Assembly: GCF_008831285.2 (NCBI RefSeq)
Contig: NC_045151.1
Location: 617,544 to 681,543, forward strand
Direction: 5' to 3'
DNA from: Nymphaea colorata
Taxonomy: Eukaryota; Streptophyta; Magnoliopsida; Nymphaeales; Nymphaeaceae
DNA length: 64,000 nucleotides
This document shows positions 11,944 through 24,829 of this stretch, one piece after another. The notes beneath the pieces are model-generated. The model saw nothing but the letters and a program-made list of their open reading frames with translations, was not told the DNA's origin and made no database searches. Every line of letters starts with the position of its first letter. The stretch's first letter is position 1. The translations under genes were made by a program, and so were the position numbers.

Positions 11944-13503
11944 CTAGCCACCCTCCATTATCAGGGTTCTCGCCATTATTTCAAGCATCTCAAGAGTTTC
12001 TGTAGAACAAGGATGCAATGAATTTCCAGCAAGAAATTCCTGGATTTTCCCATTCACTTCTATAAAACTACAGCCCGGTACCTTCGTCAACCCTTTGTCA
12101 TCAATGGATTTCCTAACGCTATTAGCATCTGCTAGCCAGCCAGCTGACTTGTACAAATTGTACAAAAGTACACGAGAACCACAGTCATTCATTCCGAATT
12201 GTGCCATCCGCTTACGAACCCGATCTCCAATTTCAACCTTTCCATGTATCCTGCAAGCACCCAATAAAGCTCCCCAGATATTGATATCAGGTTGAGCTGA
12301 AGCATTTGCAAACTTTTCTGCTTCATTAAGATAACCAGCTCGACCCAGGAGGTCAACCATACATGCATAATGTTCAGGCTTGGCATCAATCTGGTAAACA
12401 TTTACCATAAGATCAAAGCAGTGACAACCATCTTCAACTAGGCCTGCATGAGCACATGAGCTGAGTACAGCAATAAACGTTACGTTGTTTGGTCGCACTC
12501 CTGATTTCTGCATATCAGAGAAAAACTCAAGTGCCCTCCGGGCATCCCCATTCATTGCAAGTGCAGTGATGATACAATTCCATGATTTCACATCCTTCTC
12601 CAGCATCCCCTCGAAGACCAACAATGCCTGATCGATGCATCCACACTTGGAATACATATCGATTAGCGCGGTTCCAATGAAGACATTAGGTTCCATGCCC
12701 ATCCTTGCAATGTATGCATGAAGCCAACGACCCTGAGCCAGCGCCCCTAGGTGGGCGCATGCAGACAGCACGCTTACAACTATAGATTCGTTCGGTTCTG
12801 TGCCAACAAATTGCATCCTTTGAAAAAGCCCCAGCGCCTCCATGAACATGCCCACCCTCACATAACCCGCAATCATCGCACTCCAAGACACCGTGGTCCG
12901 CTCAGGCATTTCATCAAACAATTGACGAGCTGCAACGATGTCGTTATTCCTTGCATACCCATCGATCATCGCCGTCCAAAGCACAACATCCCTCGCGGAG
13001 CTTCCATCAAACAGTTTGCGAGCAGCGGCCATATCGAGATTCGACGAGTACATCTGAACGAGCGCACTCCGAACAAAGACATCAGAATCGTTGACGGCAC
13101 CGGACACGACGACGTGGGCATGAACCTGGCGGCCGAGCTTTCCGGCGGGGTCTGATCGTACGGAGGCCTTGATCAGCGGCGGGAAGGTGAAGTTGTTGCC
13201 CTGGCCGCCTTGTTTGAGCAAGTCCATGTAGACTAGGACAGCGACATGGGGGTTGTCGGACTGAGAGTGGCCTCTGATGATGGTGTTCGCCATGAAAAGG
13301 TTGCGTGTCCGGGAATGGCGATAGATGGAGCAGGCGTAAGAGAGGGAGGAAGAAGAGGTCAAGAGGAGGAGGAGGAGGCGGCTGAGGGGCAGCTGGTGGG
13401 AGTCGAGACCGGATTTAAGGAGGTAGGCGTGAAGCTGCTGGAGGCTTCGGAGGCTGCGAATTGACCTGTGCAGCAGAGCCACCACCTGCTGCTGCTGAGA
13501 CAT
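11944..13503 (-). CDS. pentatricopeptide repeat protein, PLS class, E/E+ type
   Basis: Single-exon gene of 519 aa, as usual for plant PPR genes. After a short N-terminus with LQQLHAYLLKSG, tandem 31-36-residue PPR motifs follow, for example DVVLWTAMIDGYARNNDIVA, TTVSWSAMIAGYVRVGMFME, NVFIGTALIDMYSKCG and DVKSWNCIITALAMNGDARR. The C-terminus carries an E domain (DINIWGALLGACRIHGKVEI; GLTKVPGCSFIEVNGKIQEF) and stops soon after, with no DYW cytidine-deaminase domain. Such proteins bind organellar RNA in mitochondria or plastids, usually for C-to-U editing with a DYW partner. No strong transit peptide is visible, and target RNA is unknown. The ATG at 13503 is a true Met followed by four Gln. Confidence 0.92.
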   Translation of the reverse strand: MSQQQQVVALLHRSIRSLRSLQQLHAYLLKSGLDSHQLPLSRLLLLLLTSSSSLSYACSIYRHSRTRNLFMANTIIRGHSQSDNPHVAVLVYMDLLKQGGQGNNFTFPPLIKASVRSDPAGKLGRQVHAHVVVSGAVNDSDVFVRSALVQMYSSNLDMAAARKLFDGSSARDVVLWTAMIDGYARNNDIVAARQLFDEMPERTTVSWSAMIAGYVRVGMFMEALGLFQRMQFVGTEPNESIVVSVLSACAHLGALAQGRWLHAYIARMGMEPNVFIGTALIDMYSKCGCIDQALLVFEGMLEKDVKSWNCIITALAMNGDARRALEFFSDMQKSGVRPNNVTFIAVLSSCAHAGLVEDGCHCFDLMVNVYQIDAKPEHYACMVDLLGRAGYLNEAEKFANASAQPDINIWGALLGACRIHGKVEIGDRVRKRMAQFGMNDCGSRVLLYNLYKSAGWLADANSVRKSIDDKGLTKVPGCSFIEVNGKIQEFLAGNSLHPCSTETLEMLEIMARTLIMEGG

Positions 13504-13752
13504 CCTTCCAATCGGAAGGACGACGGAGGAACTTGTCTGATAACATTGTCAGAGCGACACTCGATCTGTCACCCATGGTTTCGCGTATGTACAACCCTCC
13601 TAACAAACGTGTCCTTCCCGGTCTTCCCAAAGGGCGAACCAAGAACACCGAGCAACTTCCGAGTAAGCAGTGAACAGTGACTTTCTTTTAACTCGTTAAT
13701 TCATTTTACTCGATTAACTCATTTAATTGCTACTTGTTTAACTATTTTTCAT

Positions 13753-13820
13753 TATAATTCAACATTTATTTTTCACTATAATTCAACATTTATTTTTCAC
13801 TATAATTCAACATTTATTAC
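13753..13820. repeat. 24-bp tandem repeat, about three units
   Basis: Unit TATAATTCAACATTTATTTT plus four further bases, starting at 13753, 13777 and 13801 with exact 24-bp spacing. It lies in an AT-rich stretch (about 13.68-13.98 kb) whose right part contains CGAGCC/GAGTCG motifs, resembling the core of an AT-rich MITE. It lies upstream of the PPR gene. Confidence 0.8.
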
Positions 13821-15419
13821 TTAATCGAGTAGAGCTTAGTTTTTATAACTCAAACTTGACTCCTTTAATATATCAAGCATACATTTGAACTCGAGCCCGA
13901 CCTGTTTATAAATGAGTGGAGTTTGAGCCGACTCGTTAGCTCAAGCTGGCTTGACTCGTTGTGTAGACCTATTCACCACCTGAATGAAGGCCGAAGTATA
14001 AGGCTTGCTTTTGGTGTCTTTATGTATTGCACTTCAATTTGTAAGTGGTGACCTCTTTTTTTGCTAAAAAGTTGATGCTTAGTGATTAGAAAGCAAGACT
14101 GACACTTGCCAACCCCAATTCCCTTGCATATCAGAAATACCTAGTAACTTGGAACCCACCTACTTTTTCCAATTCCTAGCCATACTAAATGCTTAAACAT
14201 CCAATCACTTTCAAAAAAACGCATGATGAATGCTTACTTGCCAAACTTTTGTTCTTCTAGTCACAAAGCATAATCATGTAGATCTGCCAAGCATAAAGTA
14301 GTAGTTTTGATGTGCCTAATGTGGGACCTTTCTCCCACAAACAAATTTTCCCTTGCAATTGGATCTTATAACTTCACCTTTTCGATGAATATAATGTTAG
14401 ACTTCGAGAAGTATAGCACGATATGTGGGTGGCTAATAAGCAGTCAGTTTCTATTCCGAGTGGCATGAGTGCTCTTCTCATGTCAATGGATGTCAATGGA
14501 GGTAGTGATGTATAAGTTGAACTGCATTGCTGGCTTTTACGACCCACCAATGCAGTTCTAAACCCTTAAGATAAAGCGATAAAGCAAAGGGAGGATTTCA
14601 ATTCTTTTCTTAAACTTTTTAAATGAAATACTTATCCAACTCACTCAACAAATGAATACAATGTAAGAGGCCAATTTTACTTGCTTTATTCTACTCTAAT
14701 TGTCATCTCCATCTTCAAGCAACCTTCTCCTGAATTTGCCTTCTCCAAAGTCAATTAAAGTTGAGGGTAAAAATCTAATTTCCAACCTTCATAAGAACAA
14801 TGGAAATAAAAGCCACCTAGGTTTTCCCAACCTCAAGATTGCTCCTCTAGAAGCCATGGCACGCCTTACAGTACTTAAAATGTTATTAAAATCGGCCTGA
14901 TTTGAATTAAATCAGTGGCAAACGGATTCAATTTCATGAGCAGTTGATTGAGAAAGGCCATGAATCAATTTTGTTGAATACTTTTCTATTCTCAAATTAC
15001 TTTTTTAACATTCTATAATTGACACTTGATCTAGTGAGAGATAGATGACTGACTTTATGTGATCAAACAGATTGTGGAAATGCAAGCACGAGAGCCGCAA
15101 AATTAGTCGGTGCTTACGTGTTGGGAGCTAATTAATTTCCACTTGAGCGGGAAGTCCGTCTATTCCCTGGACAGACTTACAATCTAATTCAGGATCTATT
15201 CTTTTCCGTTTTACGCTGGCTTCCGATTGAATCAATCGAAGTCTTTTTTTTTTTTTTTTTCCTCTTTCTTTCTTTGGAAGGTGAGGGGAACGAAGATGCT
15301 TTCATTTTAATCTGATGATGGCAGATGTAAGTGGCGCATATCAGATCAGATCAAAAGTTATGAAATGCCGATAAGTGGCTCATAAATATGAAGAAGGACT
15401 ACCAATCTCGGGTTGGAAT

Positions 15420-18400
15420 TAGATCTGAAGTATGAAGAAAGAAACGAAATCGAGCTCTGTACTTGATTCTGAATTTAGAAGACGCGTAAGATCAAAGACC
15501 CCAACATCAGCAACGAAGACATGCAATTGGATCGAGTCTCTCTCTCTCTCTCTCTTGTTGCAGTGTTTGATTCTGAATGTGCGTTTTGCCTGCACTGCAA
15601 GTTGGGGGAAACCCACCTTCTTTCTGAAGTGACTTTGCACCTTACGCACACAATCAGAGCCTCTCTCTCTCCCCTTCATAAAGAGAGGAGCATCTGCGAC
15701 TTCGAAGATGCAGAAATCTATCTTTCTCTCCATCTCGGTCTCCCAGAGAGGACGACGAAGAAAGCCAACCAAAAAGAGCAAGGTTCTCTCTCTCCCCCCT
15801 AAGAAATATCTTGTTTCCCTTTCTTTCCTCTCTGGGAATGTAAATCTTTCTACATTCGCTTGCAGATTTCCGGTATATTGGTTAGTTTGTTCTCTCTTCT
15901 TGATTCAGTTGGAAGTCGAAATATTTCTGGTTTCCGATGATGGTTCTTTTCTGGAGGTTGAAATTCTTCCCGATGAGTTCCTATATTTCTCATCCGGTTG
16001 TAGGTTGAGACGAAAGGGTTCGTCGTAGTGTTTTGGGTTGTTTCTTCTTCCTGGTCGCTTCCGGCGGTTTCATTCCTGATGCTCGAGGAGATTTCTCGTG
16101 TTTGTAAAATTTTTAGATCATTTAGATCATATTTGCTAACTACTTAGACTGATAAATGGATGAATGAATGACTTTGCCTAGAGGGAAAAGGGCACCAAGT
16201 CGAATTCCTGCAAGGGCAATCTCAAAAATGGAGTAGGAGCGTTGCCCTAGCCGACGTTCGTTGGGCTTAGGTTAAACATTGATGTAGTTGTGGACTTAAT
16301 AATGAATGTAAAAATCCTAGAAGTTTAACCGTCTTAACCTTTTTAACTCATAAATTTCATTTAGACGTTGGATTTATGATTCTTTTGGTTGATATGTTTT
16401 CATATATTTCACATCCATTTATCTAGTCACATTCGTGAGAAGCAATTTAGAATACTTAAGAACCTAAACCCATCAATCTTTATGTCTCTCTTAGGCTTAA
16501 CCACAACTACAAATATCAGTTTGATATTTTAGAAAACTCGCGATATTTTAAGAAAAACAAAGAAAGATATCACCGATATTTTGATTATATATATATATAT
16601 ATATATATATAACATTTTTATCGTGATAAAATGGTGATAAAAGCACGATAAAAAAAAAATTCGTCTCCATTTCATTCACTCAAACTGGAGCAGTCTTCTT
16701 CTTTTTTCCAAAATTTAAAGCTTGAACTGCACATTCTCCATTTTCTTTTAGGATAGTCTAGGTTAACAAGAGACTGACAGTTTTGGACCTGTTTTTTCTT
16801 GTTAATGGTAACAAAGGAGAACTCAAACAAGATTAAAGCTTTTAAGCCCTTTTTTCCGTTCTTCACATTTTGTACATCAGATAAACATCTTTATACATTT
16901 AACATAAAAAACGTTATTTTTATAAGTTTATCGTCCTTGTTGGACATTTTTTATGTGTCTTCGTTAGTTTATAGCTTTATGTGCATTTTATTTGTACATA
17001 TTTTTTTTTTCTATTTATAAAAATTACCAAGATTTTCTTCAGATCTTTTTTAAAATAGTTTCTTGAAAACTACCTAACAAAAGCCTTGTCGATATTTTCT
17101 CAAGAATTACATTTGTGGCTATGGACCTCAACCCCAAGAAAGCCCCTCCAAGATCCAAGGTTTGCCTTGGTGTATAGAATTTCATCTTGGTACCATACCA
17201 CACCTTACGACATACAAGCATCCCACAATAAAGATCAAACTGATTACTGAGCTCTCACTAGTTAGCAGCTCTACCAGCTATACCATATCCCTACTCCTTG
17301 AGACCCATAAAATCAAGTTGATAAAGGGGGTTTTCCAAATGTTATAATTTGATCTTCCATAACATTGCAGCCTTAACATATTTATGCGCATTTTAAGTTT
17401 TCACTTTTTTAGTGTTTTTCCCTTCTCCCAATTTCACATGTTTTCTGTATGTCAACTTTCTTTAAAACAATGGTCTGAGGATTATGGGGGTAGTTATTAA
17501 GTGCATCGTATTCGTGGTTTCTTTTAATAGACTCGCTTCTTAGTCGTGGTTATTGAAGATTGCTGCCTATTCTGGAAAGGGCTGTTGAAATCTGAATCCC
17601 CCGGTTTTCGATTGAGGTATATGCATTTTAACGACTAAGTTTTTTCTCTTTTTCCAGGAACTGAAATTTATCTATAGGACAATCAAATTGCGTAATTAGT
17701 AATTACTAATGAAAAAATCATAGTTCATAACTTCGTACAGCATCACCCATATACTTGATCAGTTTTAATTAGAGTGATGAGGCAAGTACGAAAGCCTTGG
17801 CGTTGTATTTTTTGTAACTCTTTTCGTTGGTTCAGTGAACCTCATTTTTCTTGCTTATGCTTATTCGATTGCTTTAGAATTTTAGTTTCCGCATTGCAAC
17901 CATGATCTGCAAGGAATATAATACAACAATTGAAATTTCCGTTAATCGACGGCGACTCTCTGCTTGATTGGTAGTTTACAGAACACGGTTTTAGAAAGAC
18001 AGAGCAGCAGAAGTTCTGCTCATTTGATGTTTTGATTCTTCAATTGTTGGGATTTCTCGTTTGTATTTCCGATCTGCATACTTTTTTTACTTTTTTACAT
18101 AGTTGAACGTGCTTATAGGTCAGAGGAGATAATTTCTTTTATGGTTAAAATCAACACTTTGAGTCTTCCTCTGTCATGCTTTTCTGCTTTTCATATGGTA
18201 CTCAGTTGGATGTGCTTATGTTAGTCCATTTATCTTTGCTATTCTTTTGAGAGATTTTTCAATTTTTTCCAGCATTTATAATGTGTTCATGCTAATGTAC
18301 TTCTATTATTTCATCATGGTTCAACCAATATCTCTCAACTTCTACTCGTGTACTCATGATATTCTCGTTATACCACTTCAGGACTGCTTTGTCTGCAACC

Positions 18401-18569
18401 TCGATCTGAGATCTACAGGGTACAGACTGCTTTATGTAGGGTGCTGATCATTACTGTTCATTCATATTGTGGGTGTCTACGTAAACTTATGGCTTAAGTG
18501 GGAAAATAGTGCAATCAATTTTGGTGATTTACATTCTCGTATGGTCATAAGTAGGACATTCTTAAGAAG
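15420..18569 (+). promoter_or_regulatory. 5' region and presumed 5'-UTR intron of GT61 copy 1
   Basis: Pyrimidine-rich (CT)n blocks at about 15538-15556 and 15661-15672 precede a short upstream reading frame starting ATG at 15708 (MQKSIFLSIS...). A splice acceptor (GTAG, ending 18554) lies 15 nt before the start codon, and the same acceptor is conserved in copy 2, so an intron in the 5' UTR is likely. The donor was not identified. A (TA)n tract lies at 16585-16611. The part about 16.19-17.86 kb has no counterpart in copy 2. Confidence 0.5.
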
Positions 18570-20340
18570 ATGAAGCCTACGGCGGATCTACCCTTTCACT
18601 ACCTCAGAGCTAGATGCTTCTATGTTTTCAGCTTCTGCATGGCTATATTTTCACTTACTGCAGTTGTGACCTTTCAGTTAACTGCTTTTAGTGTGGGCCA
18701 ATGGTTTGAACCTATTTGGAGAACTGCATCTTCTGCAAATTCTAGTGGAGTTCAAGAACTCAATTCTCAAACCATTGATGGGAAGGTTTTGCAGCTCTGT
18801 GCTCTTAGAGATGATCTAGCTGGTAAATTCAATCAGCTAGATATGGCAAAGTTGGAAGCATTCTGTAAGCGAGAGCTGTTACTAATTAATGTGAGGAACA
18901 AATTGAATGATTTGGATAATATTTCACTTCAGAGACTTGCCAGCAGCCAAAAGATTCTGGACCCACTACTAAGAGGCATTACCGAAGGTAAAGATAAAGA
19001 GATGATGAACAGGACTAATCAGTTGCAGCAAAGGATTGATGCAGTGGGGAAGATGGTTAAAGATTCTGTAACATTTATTCCTCTAAAGGATCTGCGTTTT
19101 GAAAGCAAGTCAGAAGCAGGGCATACGTGGTTCATGAGCAGCTTTTATCAATCGATAGAAGATGGGAATGGATTCCTGCACTTCCCTTCAAATGCATCTA
19201 AACATAGAATCCTTTGTGTAGTCGGAAGGGAACATTCTGATGGAACCAAAAATGGTTATGGATTAGCTTGGAGAGACTACTTACCACCAAATTCCACTCT
19301 GCTTCCTGGACTGACTTTTGTTGCAGAAAGCAATTATGACTATGGAAACTTATGGCATGCGTTGATGTCTTTGGGTCCTTTTGTGTTGTGGAATAGTAAC
19401 AATCACTCTGTCATGCCCAAGAGAATTGTGTTGTATAACAAGGGGGCAGTTGTGCATGAAATGGGATCATGGATTTCTGAAGTGCTACATTCTGTAATAG
19501 GTTATAAGCTGCCCTTGGATATCTTGGATTATGGCAGTGGCCCTATTTGCTTTGAGCAGTCGCTGGTGAACCGCCACAGCTTTGGCAGTCTCTCATCAGA
19601 GAGCCGCCACAAAGCATTTGATGTGATCAGATCAAAGGTACGTGCATTCTGTAACATAACAATTGCAACCAAGAGAAATGACATTTCAGCTTTCAATTTT
19701 ACACTTCTGACTAGAGCAGGAGGCAGATCATTTAAAAATGAATCAATAGTCTCTTCCATCTTTGAGAAGGAGTGCAGAAAAGTTCCTGGTTGTCATTTTC
19801 GTAACATCAGAGCCAATAATCTAAGCTTCTGCGATCAGGTAACCTGTTTTATAGTTGCTGCTCATCTTTGCTTCTGCACTTTACTAGGCATCATCTCTTC
19901 TTCCATTTATTCACGAGCTGATTCTCTGTTGTCTTTGTTCTATTGTGCTTATCTTCCTATTTTGTGTGTCTCTCCAGGTTGGTTTTCTGAGCAGTACTCA
20001 TGTTTTAGTTACTGTGCATGGAGCACAGCTCACAAACGCGGTTTTTATGCAAGAAGGGAGCCATATAATGGAGATTTTTCCCAAAGGGTGGCTGGAGTTT
20101 GCTGGGGTTGGACAGTACGTGTTCCACTGGTTGGCTGATTGGGCTGGAATGAATCATGAAGGCACATGGAGAGACACAGAGGGGCCAGAATGCATAAGGC
20201 CAGAGAAGGAGAGGTTGCAATGCTTCTCTATTTTCAAAGATGCGCAGGTTGGGTACAACAAAACTGCCCTTTCAAGGTGGTCTGCAGATGTTCTTAAAAA
20301 AGCAAGCAGCTCCATCGCTGCTGCTAGGAACACTTCTTGA
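18570..20340 (+). CDS. glycosyltransferase family 61 (DUF563) protein, copy 1
   Basis: Two exons, 18570-19838 and 19978-20340, with a 139-nt GT-AG intron in phase 0, give 543 aa. It is a predicted type II Golgi membrane protein: short cytosolic N-terminus with basic residues, one membrane span at about residues 17-40 (FYVFSFCMAIFSLTAVVTFQ), a stem, then the lumenal GT61 domain. Recognisable blocks are YDYGNLWHALMSLGPFVLWN, ICFEQSLV, TLLTRAG and the HGAQLTN motif (437-443) just after the exon junction. Several N-x-S/T sites occur. GT61 enzymes transfer xylose, arabinose or GlcNAc to glycans in the secretory pathway; clade and donor sugar here are unresolved. Reading through the intron gives a spurious shorter C-terminus. 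Confidence 0.88.
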
Positions 20341-20720
20341 TAGTAGAAAAAGGAAAGAGTGGGAGCAATGTATAGTGTAGTTGCTAATCAAATTTAACAA
20401 TGTAACTAATTCTATGGATAAAAATACTGAAATATTTTGCTTTTCAATGATCAGTTGAAAATATCACAATGGCATTCTATGCTCGTTTAGAAGCTAATTT
20501 CAACTATCAATTATGAAATAACAAGTTCGAGGCAAGTTAAGAAAGTGCATATTCAGTGGAAGCGAATGTTTTAAGCGCCTTCATGTCAAGTTCTGGTAAC
20601 CTATGCAGCTGTTGATTTTGACAACTGCGGCAGGAAATGGGTATTGATTGGTCCAAGTATAACCAAAATATTTGCTTGAATCTGGCGATTTATAGAACAA
20701 AATGTATATGGCTGCTAAGA

Positions 20721-22033
20721 TCAAACAAAGGCAGCTTGAGTTCCCCTCCATGACCCATCGGTTTCAGTAGCCTCACGTTCATTTCTGTTGCCCGTCACAA
20801 TATCGTGGGATAAGAATTCGCTGTTCTCTTCAAAAACTTAATATTTTTTAACCCTTCCAACTCATTCTCAGGTTCTGTTATGAAGTTTGCGTTTGATAGA
20901 TCTGAGGCTACGTTAAAATGTATGTTTTGGGAGATTTAATAGCATGGATTTTAAATATATGCTACATGTTAAAAACCATGGATTTAATGAGGATGGAAAG
21001 AGTCCAACCTTAGATCAATGAACATCATATGTAACTGCGGATATCAGATTTACGGTGAAACAAACACAACCTAAATTAGTTAGATCACAATAAATTGATC
21101 CAAATCCAGTTTATATATATACATATACACACACACACATTTTTTTCTTTATTTTTCTCTTAATCCTTCATCATGTTACATTAGATGGTTGAGTGACTCT
21201 AAAAATATAAATGGACAATTAGATATCGATCTGGTTTCGGTCTTCACGTATAGATTCAACTGGAATACAGATTGAAATCTAAGCTTCCCAATACATATAA
21301 ATTCTTTCTAGGGAATTTACTACATGTGTACATTTTTCTGGTCTCTTGAGTAAATTTTTTTTTGTTCGAGGCAGGAGTGCCAGAGCGAAAGTATGTCCCT
21401 CAGATGACGGATTGTTCATGTTGGGTGCCAAAATTTAGCAGGCAAAATTTTATGGAGAGAAAGAAGTCGCACTTCATTAACTTAACAATAAAGATTTGAA
21501 TCTGGGGATCTGAATTGCTTCAAAAAAATAGATACAGAAAAAAATGGTAATGACTAAGAAATCAGATCAGATTTATAGAAATGAAATTTGATGGAGTTCG
21601 GATTCGGCCTAAATAACTGTTCAGATCTGAATTCGGATTCAGATTTGATTTTAAATGAGTATCTTATATTTAATACCCATACATTGTGAAATTCATGTTC
21701 TTAATATATCATAATGCGGTTTCAGATTTGGACGTGAATTTGAAAGTTGGAATCGGGGAATATGAATTTACAATTGGACTTGGAAATGGAATAAACTTTT
21801 CTTCATTTACATTCACTTGGAAATTGGAAACTGTTCTTGCCTGTCATTCTCTTCCTTTCTTTAAATTTTAGATAGTATGTTCTTCAAAGTCTGCATTCCA
21901 TAAACCTTAAAGCTTTCTTTTTTCGAGATCATAGCATTCCTATTCACTTTTTTTTGAAGAAAACTGCAATACTCAAATGTGAGAAATAGGGCTTAAAAAT
22001 ACCTCTTAATTGAGTTTTTTGAGAAATTTATAG
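20721..22033. other. spacer between GT61 duplication units, no gene recognised
   Basis: AT-rich DNA with a short (TA)n(CA)n tract near 21112-21140. Only short unrelated open frames were found. Confidence 0.4.
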
Positions 22034-22322
22034 GTAAGCCTGGGCATCGGCCCAATGCCCAACACCTGAAACCCGGGCCCGAGCTCTGCCCAACCATTCA
22101 AATTGAGCTTGAGCCTGGCCCAGGCCCAGTCAGATTAAATTAAAAAAAATATATTTAATATAAAATAATATATACATAATAAAATAGTATATATATAAAT
22201 TAATAAAATAAATATTTAAAAAATATCGGGCCCACCCGGGCTTATATTTATCGGGCTGGCCCGGTGTCCGAGTCAGGCCAGGTATCGGGTACCCATCGGC
22301 AACCCGGCCTAGGCACCCTAGC
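22034..22322. repeat. GC-ended, AT-cored repeat (MITE-like)
   Basis: The ends are GC-rich and partly inverted: the left has AAGCCTGGGCATCGGCCC, and the right reverse-complements to GGTGCCTAGGCCGGGTTGCC. They surround an AT-rich core at about 22136-22225. The left and right GCCTGGGC/GCCTAGGC blocks suggest imperfect terminal inverted repeats. No clear target duplication was found. Confidence 0.5.
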
Positions 22323-23824
22323 CTTATGTATAGGGTCTATGAACATGGGTTCAATACAACCTAGTCTTACTGTTGGTACTAGAATATTATTCAAACAAAC
22401 TCAGTGTGTCTTAAGAGACATAGCATAGTTGGTCAGCTTGAGTGTCGTCTGACAATGCATCCTTAGCTTAACACTTGAGTTGAAAAGTATATTGTAGTAC
22501 CACCCAGTTCTCAAAGCAACCCTTGACCCTGAGGGAGCGCGCAAGTGGTACATCACCCTCAAGAACCACCACCACTGCAAATCTGACATGTAGTGACGCT
22601 AATCTCTTCTGTGGAGTTTATGACCTTCAGCAAACTCATAAGACAGAACTAGGTGTCAACAAATTGACTTGATGAATAAATATATAGATATGTGGGCTGC
22701 AGTTTTGAACAGCCCACACTAAATCATGACAATCAACTCTCGAAATGACTTATTAAAGCAAAACCCAACTTTAATCTAAAAACAAGAGTTGCCAAGACCC
22801 AACTTTGCTTATACATTTATATGTAGAAAAAGCAAAGCCTAAGACAAGCTGCTTTTTAATGGCTACCATGCAAAAAATTACAAGTTATCTGCCTAATCCC
22901 AGCTCAGCTAAGTCATGACTTCACTTATCATATGTTGAATTCATAAGGGTTCATATATTTGCTAACGCTCTCCATGTGGGACCTTTCTTTCCACTTTGAA
23001 CAGGGAAAGCAAATCTTGGAAAGATATGAGGGCCTTTTCCCTTGCAATTGGCTTTATTATACTTCTCCAAGTTTGTGACTCCACCTCTTGAATAGATTCA
23101 ATGTTAGGCACATGTAGAAGGTCAACTTTGCATGCTTCTATTCCACTCGATTGTTGCCATCTTCACAACCTTTTCTTGAATTTATTTTATGTTATATATT
23201 TCTTTTATGTGGGGAAGGAGGGTGGGGTTTACTTATTAGCCATTTGATCTGATGAGAGATCCAATAGCATAATAATAGATGCTTAAGTAGAAATTGCGAA
23301 GGGCCTGAGATCTGTAGATGTCATGTTCCGCGGTTTGGTAAAGGAGAGAAGGACATTTTTGTAATTTAATTTATTAAAAAATGTTCTCCATAGTCTTTTT
23401 ACTTTTTTTTTATTTTTATTTTTATAAAAAGTTTTCTTTTTTCATGTGAACTAACAATATTTTAGTTAATAATCATATGATGCATGCACCAATATGGCGC
23501 ATGTAAGGAGGTTTCACTTTTTTGACTGATTGCTTTTGAAAGAGACCAAGAGCACTGGAGAAAACCAGGGGCAGAGCTAGAAACTTTTTTTGCCAAAGAG
23601 CACTCATTCAAAAAAAAAAAAAAATTAGACATAATAAAATGATCAAGGGGCGTGAGGCAAAAAATTAGATATGAATAAATTAATTATTGGAAACAACACA
23701 TATGGAAATAACTAAATTTTTTTCGATAGTATAGGCAAATGCCCACACAGTGCCCACATGCAGCTCTCCTCCTGGGTGAAACCCTCGACAGACATGGTTC
23801 GATTATCATATTGGTAGAGGTCAG

Positions 23825-23828
<4 letters not shown>

Positions 23829-23867
<39 letters not shown>
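23829..23867. repeat. (GA)n microsatellite
   Basis: About 39 bp of uninterrupted GA repeats in GT61 duplication unit 2. There is no counterpart at the matching place of unit 1. Confidence 0.95.
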
Positions 23868-23868
<1 letters not shown>

Positions 23869-24358
23869 CTTTTGTTAGCAAACATAAGATCCAAGACACC
23901 CTGGAACTTGAAACCTTGGATCTTAGATCTGAAGATTTTAAATGTACCTTGATCTAAGAAACAAGACAACCAAACACATCAAATTCTAGATTTAGTCCTT
24001 CATGGAAAGAACAGCAAGAAAAACCCTTCAGGTCTTCTCTGACCCTCTCATGGAAACAGCGGCAGAACTTTCCGGATCCAATCTGGTTTCAAGAGGTAAA
24101 CTCAACTTTGGCTTGTGGAAAAGGTGATGCCCACGAGAGTCAAACCTATATTGCTCCTAAATCTGGCAACTATGGCCCGCCATACCAAAATATGACGGGT
24201 CTACCAAATTTTAGAGAACTTTCACAATCAAAATTAAGTCTGAGCATAAATCTGACTTCTATATCCAAAAATCACATTTTTTCTAAAATTACACATTTTT
24301 TTTTTACATTCTGTATAGCCAGATTTTCAAAAAACCTGCGCAACGGCAGCACATACAG

Positions 24359-24391
<33 letters not shown>

Positions 24392-24829
24392 TGATTCAAT
24401 GTCAAAAGAATTGGTGCAACTCAAATATGCTTTTTAATCAAATACTCATTCTGCACATTTATTGAAAAGAGAATTAAAAAGCTGTCTCAGTTATATAACT
24501 CATTTATGAACAGAAATTTTCAGTTCCACATTGTCAAGAAATCTGACTTAAATCAACTGAAGTTTCTCTTTTTGGGATGCCGGGGTGGCTAAGATACTTT
24601 CATTTTTAAATCTGAGGATAGAAGATCTAAGAAGTTCAAATCAGATCAAATTGGAACAAGCAGTTGCTTTACGCCCATAACTGGTCCGTATAGATCCGAC
24701 TGGCAGTGCCATTGTGTGAAAGCAACTTGGAAATAATGTGATACAGGCAAATTTAACGAACTAGGAAAACCAAACAGATCGACGCCAACTAATATTAAGA
24801 AGGATTACCAGTCACAATTTGGATGTAGA

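Larger units (their letters stand above)
14320..20720 (+). repeat. segmental tandem duplication, unit 1
   Basis: Collinear with 22976-28950. Matching landmarks are ATGTGGGACCTTTCT (about 14323 and 22976), the leader around ATGCAGAAATCT (15708 and about 25205), the whole GT61 gene (18570-20340 and 26573-28338), and the 3' flank (AATTTCAACTATCAATTATG near 20500, and near 28763). Spacing varies between about 8.0 and 9.5 kb because insertions differ between units. Unit 1 carries extra sequence at about 16.19-17.86 kb. Confidence 0.8.

Noticed and set aside
12751-13464. Plus-strand frames opposite the PPR gene
   Set aside because: They are antisense shadows of the PPR coding sequence with His/Arg-rich composition and no domain.
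18570-20138. 522-residue single-exon version of GT61 copy 1
   Set aside because: It reads through the 139-nt intron into a wrong frame. Splicing at 19838/19978 restores HGAQLTN and matches copy 2 exactly.
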